From contig OZ017766.1 in the NCBI GenBank assembly GCA_963969345.1, positions 2,542,001 through 2,606,000 of the forward strand: DNA of 64,000 nucleotides, read 5' to 3'. A program made the position numbers and the translations under genes. Under the pieces are notes generated by a model that saw only the letters and a list, made by a program, of their open reading frames with translations, searched no databases and was not told the origin of the DNA. The stretch comes from Turbatrix aceti (taxonomy: Eukaryota > Nematoda > Chromadorea > Rhabditida > Panagrolaimidae). Each line of letters begins with the position of its first letter. Position 1 is the stretch's first letter. Below, piece by piece: positions 10,401 through 23,233 of this stretch.

Positions 10401-13400
10401 GAAAACCTGAAAATGTACAATAAAAATCAGCGGCGTATTTTTTATTGCATTTCTCAGCAGTCAACTTTCGAATTTAGTTTTGACTACAGTACCTACTTAA
10501 TGCCCCGGTTTCCCGCCATTTTCAACCGTTGTTTGTTGATAAAGCGGTTTAATGTCGCCTTTGAGCGCTGGCTGCGTTAGCATCACCCGAAATATAAACC
10601 AAAGCGGCGCCGCTTCGAAGGAGACGCCAAAAAGGTCCACTTTGTTGATTGTTGTGCTTCTTACCGGTCTGGACAAAGTTGAGGGCAACGCAAAGAATAT
10701 TCATTGACTACTTCGGGGTTTGCTTCTTTCGTGTGTGAATTCCTGGATTGGGGGAGTGCATTCCGGAGCTCCCGTTTTTTTGCAGCCATTTACAAAAAAC
10801 CATTGAATTTAACTGTCTGGCTATTAGACAGTTTGAAATGTTGCATTTTTCGCCAACCCATAAAAAGTCCTGCTTTTTATATTTTTTGTGGCTCTAGCAT
10901 CGCATATTAACGACAAGCAGCAGCCTTTTTTGCAGGTAGTTTTTGAACAGCCTTTCAGCTCCTCAGACAATGACCAAAAAAGCGCGAAGAAGTTGCCCTC
11001 AAATGCCAGGCACCTTGTCTTGATTGCTTTCGTGCTCCTGTGGACTGCAGCCTGACTACAAGCATGGTGACACGCGTTGGAACCATTGTGCGACTGACTC
11101 CTCGCTTTTCCCTCCCGTAAGCCTCCGTGATCAGCGTTTTCTTTCTTTCCCATTGTTCGCTGGACACTTTTTTTCTGTCAACGAGTGATTGTGTTTTTTG
11201 GGCTTTTCAATGGCCCAGATCACCTTTTGTGTATCCCCCATCCGTTCAAACTGCAACGGAGGCGACGCGCGCCTCGAATGGGTTACTGTAGGCCAGCGGA
11301 GTGACGATGAGTGAGTGAGTGAGCCCTCTTTGCCTGCGCGACGGCGGGCTGTTTGTGTTCACTTTGTTTCTTGGAGGCAGAAGGACTAACGTCGGCTTCT
11401 GTGAACAGAGGATGCAGACCAAAAAAAGAAAAAAAGGGCTTCCAGTTGTTTACGACAAACACATTTGATTTTTATTTTTACCATTTGCCAGAAAAAATCA
11501 TGAATTTAGTTTTTGATCGCAAATGCGAAGTATGAATTTTGAACCGATATTTTTTTGGACGTCACAATTTATTTTTAATTTGTCTGTTATCAAGTAAACG
11601 AAGCCCGAAACACTCAACTACACAATTCCTCCTCGGTTGTCGTGTACACGCGTCGCGCGCGTGCTCCAAGGACATCATCGCCCCTCCGGCCGCCGCCCCT
11701 CGTTGTCTTCTTTCCCGATCGGCAACGACTGGCACGAACGCCGTGAACGGCATTCGCCTGCTTTTTCCCGTTGCCTGCGCGATTTGCACAAATTTGTCAT
11801 TCATGATGGCGATCTTGATCCCGACGATGATTGACACCGAAAAAAATTGACTTGCCGATCGAACGCGCGATAGAGACAAAATACCGGTGGCGACTGCTCA
11901 TTGAAATTTACCGTCGTTTAATTTGAGGTTGGGGGCTGATCGAAGGAACTGATTAGGAGGGGTTCGTTTTTTTATTCTTACCTGGAATAGAGGGGGTTTT
12001 AACCGTCTCAAAACAATTTTGCCTACGCGCTGAAAACGATTGCGTTCCATCCTTAATTCTTTAACGCGAGTTGAGTGAACACTTGATTACGAATGCAGAA
12101 AGCTTGACAACGACAGTCATTCACGTGGCACTGATGAAAATTAATTTTTAATTTCGATAAACGAGAGATTACGGGGTGCGGGTATTGCAAATGCGCCGCT
12201 GGCTTCCTCGTAGACAGGTGACCGATGAGAGAGGCCCAGACAGCGCGCCACTACGTGTAACCGAGATGCTCTTAATTATGACAACAAAAAATGTCTCAGC
12301 TCATTCATATACAACAGACTTTCCGCGACAGTTGAGACTGTCAGGAGCACCCAAGCGAGAGTCGCACAAAAAGGAAAAAATTAGAAATGGAAATTTCGTA
12401 ATAGTTTGCAAGCAAACGAGAGTGGCGAGCCAAATGTTGCAATGATGCTACTTATTTGAAGAGAACAAGATCATCACTAACGATTTTCTGCAATCACGTC
12501 GTCGCTTTGTTACACGTTTTGACGGCTGGCCGCACTCAGTGACTGACTGGTTTGGGGCGCCTTCCGCCGAAATCTCTCTTGATTTGATTCGAGACACTCA
12601 CATGACTCTTCAGGTGGGTGCACACGAGCACGTGCTGCACCTGACCCACCCTAGGGGGTTTTTGGGGGTAAGAGGTTCTGTCTGCAGCTTATGTTAAACA
12701 TGATTTGAGAAAAACAACTCATGTCGTGCTCATCGGTGCTCAGACTCGGCTTTGAATCCCCCGTATTTGATATCAGATCCGACAAGCAGCTTTGCGGTGG
12801 TTTAAAAATAAACACCGTGCACGTCCTGTTCCCTGCCCAGAGTCGGTACCTGGGGCCCACGCACGAGCACGAGCACAGGCACCGGTTCAGCGTGACTTGC
12901 AACCTGCGCACGCAGAAACCACGTCAACGACGGGCCAAAAAATGCAAGAAAGGGCGGGGGTAGGGCGGATGGGCCTCGAGATGTCTCTTTTTCACGTTTT
13001 CGGCGACTTTTAATTTTCTGAGAAGATCGAGAACACCTGGATCGTCAGCGGGTCGGTTTGTGTGTTTTATTCGTTCGCTTTGCGGCACTTTGCATCACTT
13101 TCCACGTGTTTTGTATCCACAGGTGCTTCTCCTTGGAATGCGAGCGTTTATTTCAGGGGTTATACCCGCATCAAATTTGAGAGGCTTCTCTACACCCCTC
13201 TGTGTTTGCGTAGAACAATCGTGCAATCATGGGATTACGGTAGAGCCCCTTTCGAGCAGTTTTCGCCGTCCGCGGAGTGATAAACAAACGTAAGAGGTAT
13301 TCAAAAGCGGTGAGGAGCTGCGAGATGACCCGCTGCGTCGCTTGTTGTGCTCCTCGAGAAGGAGAGGGGGTTTACTAAACAGTGGATGTGTCAAGCGAAG

Positions 13401-15394
13401 AGATTATCTCCTCTTTTTTCGAACAAGCGCAACGTCAGCAATGCCACGACCGGTGTTGAGCGTTACGATACCCCCTTGGACTGCACCAAAAATGGAGACA
13501 AGCCTGCGCGGCACGGTTGACAACAAGCACAATGTCATACACCCTATTAGCAGACCGCGCATCACATTGTGCCTTGCAAAAAAAGCCGTAAACATTAGTA
13601 TGTCTAATTTCTCTCCGCTTGCTCATTTCTGCATCATCGCACGGATTTCGACGTCAGCACGTGGCATTTTGGGGACTCCGGAGTGGCAATTTATGCCGCA
13701 TGTTTTTTCTTCGACTTGACGGACAAGATGCCAAGATGGCCATTAGTGCAAAGGCTATCGCGAAGCTTGTGATGCTCACGTGACTGTAAAAAATGCATTG
13801 CAGACTACGTAGGCACTGTGAAGTCCACGGTGAAAATTTTTTTATTAAAACAGATTAAAAAAAACTTGTTTCTGTAAATTCAACAAAATTTGAGGCAGGG
13901 TGTGTGTATTGTTACCATACACTTTTTTGTTTTGGAAGGTCGACAATTACGGTAGCTGGCATCATGCGAAACTAGAAAACAATTTTTCGAATTTCGATCG
14001 TAAAAATTTGATCAGATGTTCTGTAATGTTCTGACTCTCGAGATCGAATGTATTTGGCAGGCAAATTAGAAATCCCTTTGCTGCGTATTTTTCTGATCTA
14101 GTCCCTTACTTGTTCTACGAGGAACAAAAAACTGATGAAGAAGAGTTGTTTTTGACAAGGTTGATGATGCCTTATCCATTTTTTTATCAATGAATACTAA
14201 TATATAACCAATTTCCTAGATGTGTTTTTTAATCACAGCATTGTACTTTAACGATGCCGAAGTTAATTGTTCTTTTCCACTACGACTTCAAATCAAGACA
14301 TTAATCAAAAAACACAAAAAGTTAAAGTAAACTTTCTATATTTGTAGTAAAAATTAATTATCACACTTGTGTAGAAGCGCTACTAAGCTATTAATCGGCA
14401 TATCTGTTCGAAAAATTGCATGGCTATTTCCGGACCTTGACAATCCTCTAAATCCCTGAAACCCCCTTTCGAACAATTATCAGTAGCTACTACGTATGAG
14501 GCGCCAGGCAGGTCTGTGAGGTGTCTCGTTGTTACTCGTTTGCACTTGGGTACCATAGCTGCGCGGTAAGCACCACATATCCCTCTGAACTCGACGTGCT
14601 TCTGCCCTATTACGGTTTTTACCCAGGAAATAGTTAGCCTACAATGTAAGAAAATAAGACGGTGACGACGAAGACATGTTTTTGTTCAGTTCCTTTCCTG
14701 TACTTTTGTAAAAGTGCGTTAGTGGTAAAAATGTATGGAAGTAATTGCGAAGATTATTTTCAAAGTACAAATATTTTGACTAAAATTAGAGATTTAACAT
14801 TACAAGCAGATTGTTTTTAACCCGGAAAAATAGAAAGCGGACTTTGAACAATTTTGTTTAATCCTAAAAATATCACTCGCATAGCGTGTATGTTCCTGAG
14901 CGCCACGTGGTTTATCACTCTCTAATCAGCCCAAAAACACGGTCTCTCCCCAAAACAAATATTTTTTGCTGATTTTTTCCAGAATTTTTTCGGCGATGCG
15001 TTTTTCTTTGTTTGGTATTGCATCACTGACCGCTTAGCATGCTTTCTGATTGGTTCACAAGAGCCACACTATCAGCATTACTGCGGACCGGCCAGGATCA
15101 CGTGTAATCTGAGCAGTGACACCTCAAGTGATAGCCAGGGTGCGACGCCGCCGCTGACGACAAGTCGGATTCGTGCCTGTCATGCTTCGGGAAAACATGC
15201 TCTCTATGTAGTCTGTTTTTAAAAAAAAATGAAAAAAATGACAAAAAAAATACAAAATTTGTAAAAAATTCAATGAATTAGATTTTTTTGTGAAAACTAA
15301 TTATTTTTTACAAAAATTATAGATGACAATCTCATGCGAGGTGTCGTCCCTGGCGCGCACCTTTGTGACGCATGCCCTCGAGTCGGGTTCACAC
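7401..15394. other. Long stretch without a recognised gene
   Basis: Mostly AT-rich with short GC-richer islands (about 8190-8390, 8540-8670, 9210-9350, 11620-11840, 12600-12960 and 13060-13300). Open frames in these islands are under 130 codons and carry no family motif. They could be unrecognised exons, UTRs or conserved non-coding patches. A small GTGA-type simple repeat lies near 11306. The 13.8-15.3 kb part is very AT-rich and appears empty. Confidence 0.4.
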
Positions 15395-15761
15395 CAGGGT
15401 GGCGAAGAGGGGATTCCCATGGGAGTCCCATGGGAAATATCCCGGGAATTATCCCGGGATTCCCATCTATTACGGGATAATTCCCCCCGGAATTTTGAAA
15501 ATGCGCGATCCCGCTTAAAATATCACCGTTATTTTACGCAGGAGCGTGTTTTTTTCTTTCAAATTAGGTAAATGATTTTATTTTCATTGTTAATTTTATT
15601 ACATTAATAAAATAAGTGTGTTTTCGGATATCTTTTTTGTATGAACATGTACTTTTTTAAATGTACCAAAAAATACCCCCGGGGACTCCCATGGGACTCC
15701 CATGGGAATCCCATGGGATAATTCCCCTATTTCTAATTCCCATGGGAGTTTCGCCACCCTG
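15395..15761. mobile_element. hAT-type MITE (367 bp) with 8-bp target duplication
   Basis: The element starts CAGGGTGGCGAA and ends TTCGCCACCCTG, perfect 12-bp inverted termini of the CAGGG type common in hAT elements. It is flanked by exact 8-bp duplications GTTCACAC (15387-15394 and 15762-15769), the length hAT transposases make. Inside each end are clusters of short palindromes such as TCCCATGGGA and ATCCCGGGAT. There is no transposase, so the element is non-autonomous. Confidence 0.93.
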
Positions 15762-15769
15762 GTTCACAC

Positions 15770-17464
15770 GACTTATAGCCCCTAAAGCGCCATTGTCCCT
15801 CGCCCTTCGCTGATTTGCCTCTCGCGGATTCCCAGAAGTGTTCAAAATCGTGATGTTTCGCATCGTAGCGCGTGCCTGCCTGTTCCCCGGTTGCTTGGCT
15901 GTGCTCACGACTACTGTGACGGCTTTCCTGCACTTTTTGCAACTCTTTTCATTTTATCGCTCGTAAGACAGAAACAATTAAAAACACTGTTTTGTACCGT
16001 TTTACAGTATTTTAATCCAAAAAAGCCAAGCTGCGGGGTGACAAACTCGTTGGGCTGCACTTTTATTATTGTTTTTGTCCTTGAATTGTCATAAACGGAG
16101 ATATCCGCTTACGGTGAACAAAGGCCAAAATCAGAGTACATCTATGAAATAGGGGGTTAGATGGTGCGTTAAAATTAGACGCTTTTGGCAACAGATGACC
16201 AGAGCTCAAAGACTCCTCCCCGCGAATGTCATTCATTGTTGGCCCTCATATCACCTGTTGTCACACCTTTGGCACACTCATTGTAATTCCCACGTTGGGT
16301 GCTTCAATGCGTCTTGCACCCCCGCTTGCCGTGCCGAGACCGACCGGTTGCACTCTGCGGGGGCCGGTATAGTAAGGATTAGGCCGGCAACAGACAAGGA
16401 TTTCCCTTTTCTCGAATCCTGAGAATTGGGCAAAGAGCGAAGAAGCCCCTGAAAAGTCACCAGCCTGCGCTGCCAGTCCGAAGAACGCCTCGTTGGCAAC
16501 AAAAAGAGGATCTCTGCTCTGCTCTTATTGCTCCCGTTTTTAAAATCCCAAAATAGGCGCCTTTCGAAAACAAAAAAACAAAAGCGCATAAAAAAACAAA
16601 GTTGCCGGCCGTATTCCCTAAGCCGACGGATGGTCAACCTCCTTACCTGTCTGTTGTGCCTTTTTTGTCGTTGCACCTACTAACCGAAAACCATTTCTGT
16701 AAAAGTGCAATTTCGTCATTTCTTGATGAGTTGCGCATCAAAACAACCCAATCCTCTTTTTCTGCGCGTTCGAGAGCAAAGATCTAAACACGGTGTTCAT
16801 TTCATTGCCCCGAAGTATCGTGATTGAATTTGCGCCGGTCACCGGACGTCGCTGACGTAAAACACGGCATACACCGTCTGTACGTGCTTTTTACCTTTTG
16901 GCGGTTGGGGATAACTGGATAAAACCTGTACGTAAGACCCGAAATGGTCTTTATAGCATTCCAGTCTGACAATTCTATAAACTCACCGTTAAACTTTGTC
17001 AAAAACATTGTAATGCTATTTGTTGTGTAAGAATTAGCCAAGTCCCGAACGAGCCGTGACCTTTACGTTAACACCCGTTTATTATAATACAAATGCCTTC
17101 TTTTTCGCACTGTTTTTTGGAATGCATGATCCCTAAAAAAACACAGCGCAGCTCAAATGCTTATATAATTGTAAAATTCAAAACTGCAAAAAATGATCAG
17201 CCTTGACGCGGAGGCTTGAGTGTCAAATATCCGGTGTGTGACAGTATGCCGGGGCTATTCATTCAGCCGGCCCACGTCCTGCGAAAGTGACTGTGTGTTT
17301 TTTTTCTGCTAATCTGCCCCATTTAATAAAACACATTGAAAGATGCGACATTGCGTGAAGAAAAAAGCACTTTCAAAGTCATGTAGCCAGCGGCTTCTCG
17401 TCTGTACAGTTTTTCCTTTGAGCTTATGTTGGCGCGGAACCGGGATAAACTTTAGTCTTGTCCG
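15770..17464. other. Intergenic, nothing recognised
   Basis: Contains only short open frames without family motifs and no clear repeat. Confidence 0.4.
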
Positions 17465-18025
17465 TTGTTTGCTGCCTATTTGTCCTGCGGGCTTTGGCGT
17501 GATCTGATACAATTGCGAACGCCAAAAGGGCCAACGGTCGGGAATCACCTTTGCTGTGCCAGGTGCGCCAGGTGCAAGGTGTCATCATTGCCGTCCTCCT
17601 CCCTCCTCCTGTTTTTGGAACTCTGTAAACAATTTGCGGATTATATTCCCTCAGAAGAATTTATCTGGTCTTTTTCTCGCGAGATGAACCATTTCATCAG
17701 GGAGCTAAAGAAAGGCGAAAGTGATCAAAAAACAACGCGACACCTACTTTTATGCCTTCTGGAAAAAATTGCACATTGTAGCTTTTTTGTGTCTGCAAAT
17801 ATGGGGGGGGGGGTAACTCTCATGCGAGAACCTACGCATTGCCTGCTCTATAATTTTCGATGCGAGTTCAAAAACAAAGAAACGAAAAGAAAAATGAAGC
17901 TGGTGCATCAGTTAGCCGGCTGGTATGAATGGGTGCATGAAAACTCGGGTGCCATTAGAAATTATTATAATTCCGAACACCATGTGCCGGAAGATGAGGG
18001 GGATGTGCCAGACGCTTCGCGCTAA
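17465..18025 (+). CDS. Unrecognised open frame, possible exon
   Basis: This 186-codon frame is unusually long for the AT-rich surroundings. From about 17610 it reads like a folded helical protein (LELCKQFADYIPSEEFIW, then SREMNHFIRELKKGESD and LLLCLLEKIAHC). It ends in an acidic tail after KLVHQLAGWYEWVHE. The first 45 codons are Cys/Ser-rich and less convincing. A G10 run at 17804-17813 lies within the frame, so a slippage error could affect it. I do not recognise a family. The next frame (18247-18552) may be a following exon of the same gene or of a decayed one. Confidence 0.35.
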   Translation: MFAAYLSCGLWRDLIQLRTPKGPTVGNHLCCARCARCKVSSLPSSSLLLFLELCKQFADYIPSEEFIWSFSREMNHFIRELKKGESDQKTTRHLLLCLLEKIAHCSFFVSANMGGGVTLMREPTHCLLYNFRCEFKNKETKRKMKLVHQLAGWYEWVHENSGAIRNYYNSEHHVPEDEGDVPDASR

Positions 18026-18246
18026 TGATCATTATTTTCGAAAAAAAGAGCCAAATTCCTTTTTTGTGCTTTGAACCGAATTTCAAATGTGTTTATCAGT
18101 TTCCTAAAAAATTCTAAGTAAATCAACTTTTCGTACGATTTTTTTAAAATCTTTTTGTGCAACATGTTCGTTCATTGTCTTTGAGCTTAACACACATGCT
18201 TACCGCTTTGAAATATGCCAAAATGCACTTAACTTAACCTTTTTTT

Positions 18247-18552
18247 ATGTTTTGGTATACTGTAGGTAGCAGATTGGTGCAAAATTGTGCCTTCAAGTTT
18301 CCATATTGTCAAATGCAGTTTTGTGCCGAAATTGAAAGTCAGAATCTACCAGGAAATGTTTGGCGCGGCATTCTTTACGCCGTGGTACGTCAACAGGTCC
18401 AGCAGCACTCCAGCAATGTGAATGGACTTTCCGGCAAAACTCGCCGCAACACACGATGCAAAAACCCAAAACAAGGGTATAATACCCTTTTCAATGAGTT
18501 TGAACTAGTCGAGGCGCTGCGTCAGGAGCTTAAGACCGAATGTGACATTTAG
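18247..18552 (+). CDS. Unrecognised open frame, possible 3' exon
   Basis: The likely coding part begins after an acceptor-like ACTGTAG at about 18266. It then reads through LVQNCAFKFPYCQMQFC and NVWRGILYAVVRQQVQQ to a charged helix-like end (EFELVEALRQELKTECDI) and a stop at 18550-18552. The mixed, protein-like composition in AT-rich DNA suggests real or recently lost coding function. No family is recognised. If spliced, it needs a phase-1 donor upstream, which I could not identify. Confidence 0.35.
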   Translation: MFWYTVGSRLVQNCAFKFPYCQMQFCAEIESQNLPGNVWRGILYAVVRQQVQQHSSNVNGLSGKTRRNTRCKNPKQGYNTLFNEFELVEALRQELKTECDI

Positions 18553-19409
18553 GGTAGCGGATCGTCGCTGAACTCAATGTTCCCTAATGTCCACCCGTTT
18601 TGTTGCGTACCAAAAAAATGTTAATTGAGTTCTGCACAGTGTACAAACTTCACATATTATTACATTCACAAATGCCAATGCTTGTTATTGTTGGTTATTT
18701 TTTACGTACTCGGGGCGGCCTTATAAAATACCGCAAAACACTGTACTCGCGTAAATGGTACAAAAAGGGCATTCTAGTTGCCAGGTTTATTTTTGCACTT
18801 ATATATACCGTTTTTCTGTCAACAAAAAAATAAACTAAAAAATAACAAATTTTAGGAATTTCAAAATAAATTGTGTCGTAAACCGGTTTTTAATCTTTTA
18901 GCTGATTGTAAAGCTGCAAATTAATTTTTTCTCTACAAACTGTGTTCCGTACTAATTTGCTTCCAGTTCTTGGAAGTCCTCGAAAACGATCACAGACCAC
19001 ACGTTTTTGCTTGGCATAATCATGGCTGCCACCAAAGTTTTCATCTCTCGGCGCCCACTTCCTGGTTCTAACTGCCATCTGCCCCCTTAGACAGATCTCA
19101 CTCACTCCACTGCTTTTTGATGCGCAGAGGTGGTGTTCACGTGGCATTGACCGTAATCCCGTCTTTTTTCATACCCCAGCAACAAAGTTTTCCCTCATGA
19201 AACGAATTTGTTGTCACCCATTGACAGAAGGTTTCATTGATAATGGCGAAAACGAAGGAAGGACGAATTCGCGATTGGCCATTGTTCCCGATTTTGCTTC
19301 CGTTTTTTCCTCGAGCATGCGAAGCGCGATTTTTGAGAGTACGATACTCTTTTCATTGAAAATGAATTTTTTTCTGGTATAACATAGGCGGTCTCCCAGG
19401 ATTCGACAG
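18553..19409. other. Upstream region of the BTB zinc-finger gene
   Basis: AT-rich. Acceptor-like sequences at 19385-19400, just before the ATG at 19410, suggest a spliced 5' UTR. No other gene is seen. Confidence 0.4.
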
Positions 19410-22400
19410 ATGGCGCTTCCCCTGATGGTCGATCCGACGAGCAGTCATCAGTTTGGATACAACAAGCTTCTGACGTCCGGTGCCCTTCTCGGTGGCTACA
19501 GTCATCCGCTCTCTATGCCAGAGGACGTCGTCATCAAGCTTATCGTAGTCGACGACGACAGTAACAAGCCCCGAGGTTGGTTGCCACTTTGTTACACTGC
19601 AGGGGGAATGGTCGTTTCCTCAAAGGACTTCGGTGTTTCTCTTAATGCTCTGTACGATAATCAAGGAACACTGATTCCTAAATTTGGGGGTCCTGATTTT
19701 AACAAAAACCGGATAAAACGTGAGTGAACCTGATCTTGTCTACTATTTACGTACTCTGCCGACTAGTCTTTGTGCCCCCGCGCCCAGACATGTGCCGAGA
19801 ACGTTACAAATCCAATTGTCCAAATTAGCCGGTAAATCTGCGCGTGTCGCACCGGGTTGAATTGGCGCAACGAGGTTATGAGTCTTCATTAGATTATAGC
19901 CAAAACACACGGAGTACATTGCTGCGTTTAAAAACACGCAAATTGCATCAACGAGAATAAGAACAAATATCACGCTTTTACAGAATTTTTGTCTCCTGTA
20001 GCCAGGTAGCAGACGGGAATGTTGCACCGACTGTACCCGATTTTTTTACAAAGTTGCTGTCATGAATTCGATCACTTTTAAAAAATTGGTGAATCAGTGG
20101 TTTTTTGTCCCCGGATGCCGCATGGCTGCTCATGTGGCCAAGGCAAAGGTTTTTGCGCGGTGGCGGAAGCGAAAAAAACGAAGGACGCCAAGAACGGGTT
20201 TTTTCTGACGTGTGCGTTCGCTACGTGTTTTACGGAGTCTTTTTATTTTTTTTGTTTTTAACTCACGATCCAAAGAATGAATGACATGGGGAGACAACTT
20301 GTGTTTTTTTTCATCAAAATAAGCACTCGGTGGCGGCGGTGACCGACCTGAACCTTTTTATGCGAGAGTCTGGAACGCAGCGCTGTTTTTTCCGTGTTGT
20401 GCGTGAAAACAACAACACTGTAGGTTATCTGGGGCCAAAAACGAAGACGACACGACAGACGAGACCAAATCAGGGAAAGAGAGCTCTGCGCCCAGCGCGA
20501 CCAAAAAATACCTTTTAACGCTTTTTTAACAGGAAAATAACAAAACAAATAAAAAAAATAAATTTTGTATAGGTAGCAAACTGGTTTTTGTCCAGGATGA
20601 TATGGCCCCAGCCCCCCCCTCCCCTCCCCCGAATGATTCTGGGGAAGACGAGAGTAGTCGCGCACCGACCCCGAAGAACTAGAATAAAAAAGTCAGTTGC
20701 CTGGAAGTTTTTTCGCCGACAGGTGAAAATTATCTGGTGGGGTCGGGGCCGCTTCGGTCTCCCAGATGAAGTACTCAAGGGTCGCTTTTCAGAACAACTA
20801 CTCCTCGCGCATCGAGACGTGATCGGAGCCAAGTCAGCCGTACTCCGAGCACAAATCCAAGCCAACGGCCCGTGCTGCTTGGCAGTCTGCGTTCTGAATC
20901 TCACGACGATTCCCGACGCTCTGACGAGCTTCAAGGCGCTCCTCAGCTTCATGTATACCGGAACGCTGCCGATCGAAAACCAAGCCAACGTTGAATCCGT
21001 GAGTTTTGTCTTGCTTTTCTCCGAAACATCACCCGTACAAAGCCTACAGTACCCGCTACAAACCCAACCCGAGTTGTACTTTAAAATTTGGATTTCTCAG
21101 AAGCCAGGGATTTGTGAGCCATCCCCGGGGGCTTCCCGGTTTTTCAATTCATCCTCTGCACCCTTTGCTCCACCCTGCAGTGGCACAATGTATGCACGTA
21201 TCCCTAATCCCTAATCCGCCGTCCCTCCTCTCCCGCCCTCGTACCGGGTCTCTTGTCCCAGTCTCCTCCGCCCCCCTCCCACCTTTATTCCGCCTCGAGG
21301 TCCAGCAGCAGACCACTTGGCATTCACCTCGACGGTCCGCGGCCGGTCGGGTCTCTCGCTTTTGATCACTTGAGAGTCATGCCGTCCCGTCTGGGAGGTC
21401 ATGTCATCCTTACGGGGCACAGTTGTTTGTAAACATCCCCTACGCCACAGGTCACGTCACGTACGCGATTCGGCCGCTTAAATTTGTGCTTTCGCTGCCG
21501 CTCCGTCTAAACCATTCCATTTTCAGCTAATGACGTTGGCTAATCTACTACAAGTCACCGACGCGGAAAACTACCAGCGCCAGGCCTCGTTCGCCGCCGC
21601 GCAGCAGATGCCGGCGAACTTGATTGCGATGCTGTCGGCAAGCACAGGTTCTGCCGCCCTGCCGACTTCCTCGGCAGCCCAGCAACAATCCCAGCTTTGC
21701 AACTGTGAGATACCCGCTCGATGTGCCTCAAAATCATCCTATACATTTCAGTCTACACCCAGTGCCTGCTCCAGAGCCAACTAGCATCGGCAAGTGCCGC
21801 AGTCCTCGCCCAGATGTCTACCTCATCGTCGTCGTCGTCCTCAACGACGACCTCTCCTCACAGCCACCCCATCGGGCCGTACACCATGCCCCACGCTTCG
21901 ACGATCGGATCCAACGGTCACCTCAAGCCAGCCGGGAGCCCCCTTTCAGACGGGTACGTTTTACGCTGCACAGGTCAAAGATTGGAGTCCGAACTAGAGA
22001 TGCACCGGAGCCCTCGCCTAATCCAAAAAGGTCCAAAATAGACAAATTACGTTTCAGGCCGGCAGATGCATCACTCCCCGATGGCGAGGCCAATGAGCAG
22101 CTAATTGTTTCCACCGACAAAGAAGGTAAGACTTTTCGCGTTTGAATGCTCCTACCGTATGCAAACAGATAATTGCGTAGTCAATGCGGGGTCATTGTTT
22201 TCGATCACACTTGGAGAAATGGGAAACGGTGCAAGTGCAGGGATGGGCTACGGTGGAGACGTAAACGTGACCTGCAGCGCGTTTGGTTTTGCACCAAAGA
22301 TCCTGCCTGCCTGAGACAGGGTTGTTTACCGGTTCGCCGATTTGGGTGACGACGGTCAGAGTAACTAGGCGTCTGTCCAAATTAGCTTTGCCTATCAAAA

Positions 22401-23233
22401 AACACAGACAACTGACGTCTCGTTCCTTCAGGCTGGTGCAGAAACAAGAAGTACATCGAAAACGTGCCCAGCGGTTACCGATGCACCGTCTGCCGCAAGG
22501 TCTACGGTCGGTACAACAGCGTGAGCTACCACGTGACCATCTATCACCGGAACCCGCCGATTCGCTGCGGCGTCGAGGGCTGCCCCTTCACGACGCGTGA
22601 GGCGCGGTACATCCATTTCCACAAGTACTACCGCCACGGCATCAAGCTGCCCGACTCCATCGACCTGGCCTCACGCAAGTGTCCCTACTGCAGGCACATC
22701 AGCAAGTCGCCTGCCATGTTGGAGAAGCACATCTACCGACACGTTCAGGACTGCCTCAAATCCGGCACCCACACCTACGCGTGCCCCAAGTGCGGGCACG
22801 AAGCCGAGCACCAGCAACACATGTTCGAGCACCTGCGCAACCACCAGTGCGATGTCCTGGATACCGGCGTGCGGAAGCGAAAAGCAAAGACTTCGCTCTC
22901 GCAAGAGGAGCTCTTCGGCGAAGACTCCTTGGCGGCATCCATCAGCCAGCCTCGCGCCCCACCCGCGGTCCTGCCGTCCCCTATGCTAGATCTGGCGACG
23001 CCGTCGGCAGCCGCGGCGATGCAACTCGTCTGGCAGCAACTTCTGGCTTCTTCCGCCGCTTCGACTGGATGCAGGATGCTTATGCACCACGGGAGCCTTT
23101 CCGCAGCCTCTGAGTAAGCTTTGTAACCCCCATTTCACGAAAACCCAATTTTTTTAGTAGCAGCGAAAGCATGGACTCAAAGTCTTCTCCTGCTACGCTG
23201 ACGACCGAGAATGATTCTCTCAGCGACGCTTAG
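19410..23233 (+). CDS. BTB/POZ domain C2H2 zinc-finger transcription factor
   Basis: A nuclear DNA-binding regulator of the BTB-ZF type. Exons 19410-19719, 20766-20998, 21527-21704, 21752-21953, 22058-22125, 22432-23113 and 23158-23233 join in phases 1,0,1,2,1,2 to give 582 aa. Residues 104-200 look like a BTB fold: LLLAHRDVIGAKSAVLRAQI, then ALTSFKALLSFMYTGTLPIE and LMTLANLLQVTDAENY. The middle is Ser/Ala/Gln-rich. Exon 6 encodes four C2H2 fingers at about 346-369 (CTVC...HVTIYH), 375-399 (C-x4-C...HKYYRH), 414-434 (CPYC...HIYRH) and 448-468 (CPKC...HLRNH). A basic stretch RKRKAK follows. The first exon, about 100 aa with no family I know, is placed in this gene because its phase-1 donor fits exon 2. 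The architecture resembles tramtrack/lola/fruitless-group factors; I cannot name an orthologue. Confidence 0.82.
19743..20027 (-). CDS. Antisense open frame in a BTB-ZF intron
   Basis: A 94-codon minus-strand frame inside intron 1 of the BTB zinc-finger gene. An acceptor-like GGCTACAG lies near 19999-20006, just before RQKFCKS. It has a strongly hydrophobic segment (SVIFVLILVDAICVFLNAAM), so it could be the last exon of a small nested membrane protein. No partner exon or family is recognised, and it may be chance. Confidence 0.22.
   Translation of the reverse strand: MQHSRLLPGYRRQKFCKSVIFVLILVDAICVFLNAAMYSVCFGYNLMKTHNLVAPIQPGATRADLPANLDNWICNVLGTCLGAGAQRLVGRVRK

Noticed and set aside
19410..19719. 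EVH1/Spred-like domain suggested by the GWLPL segment
   Set aside because: Only a short stretch resembles Spred; the rest of the exon does not continue as an EVH1 fold.
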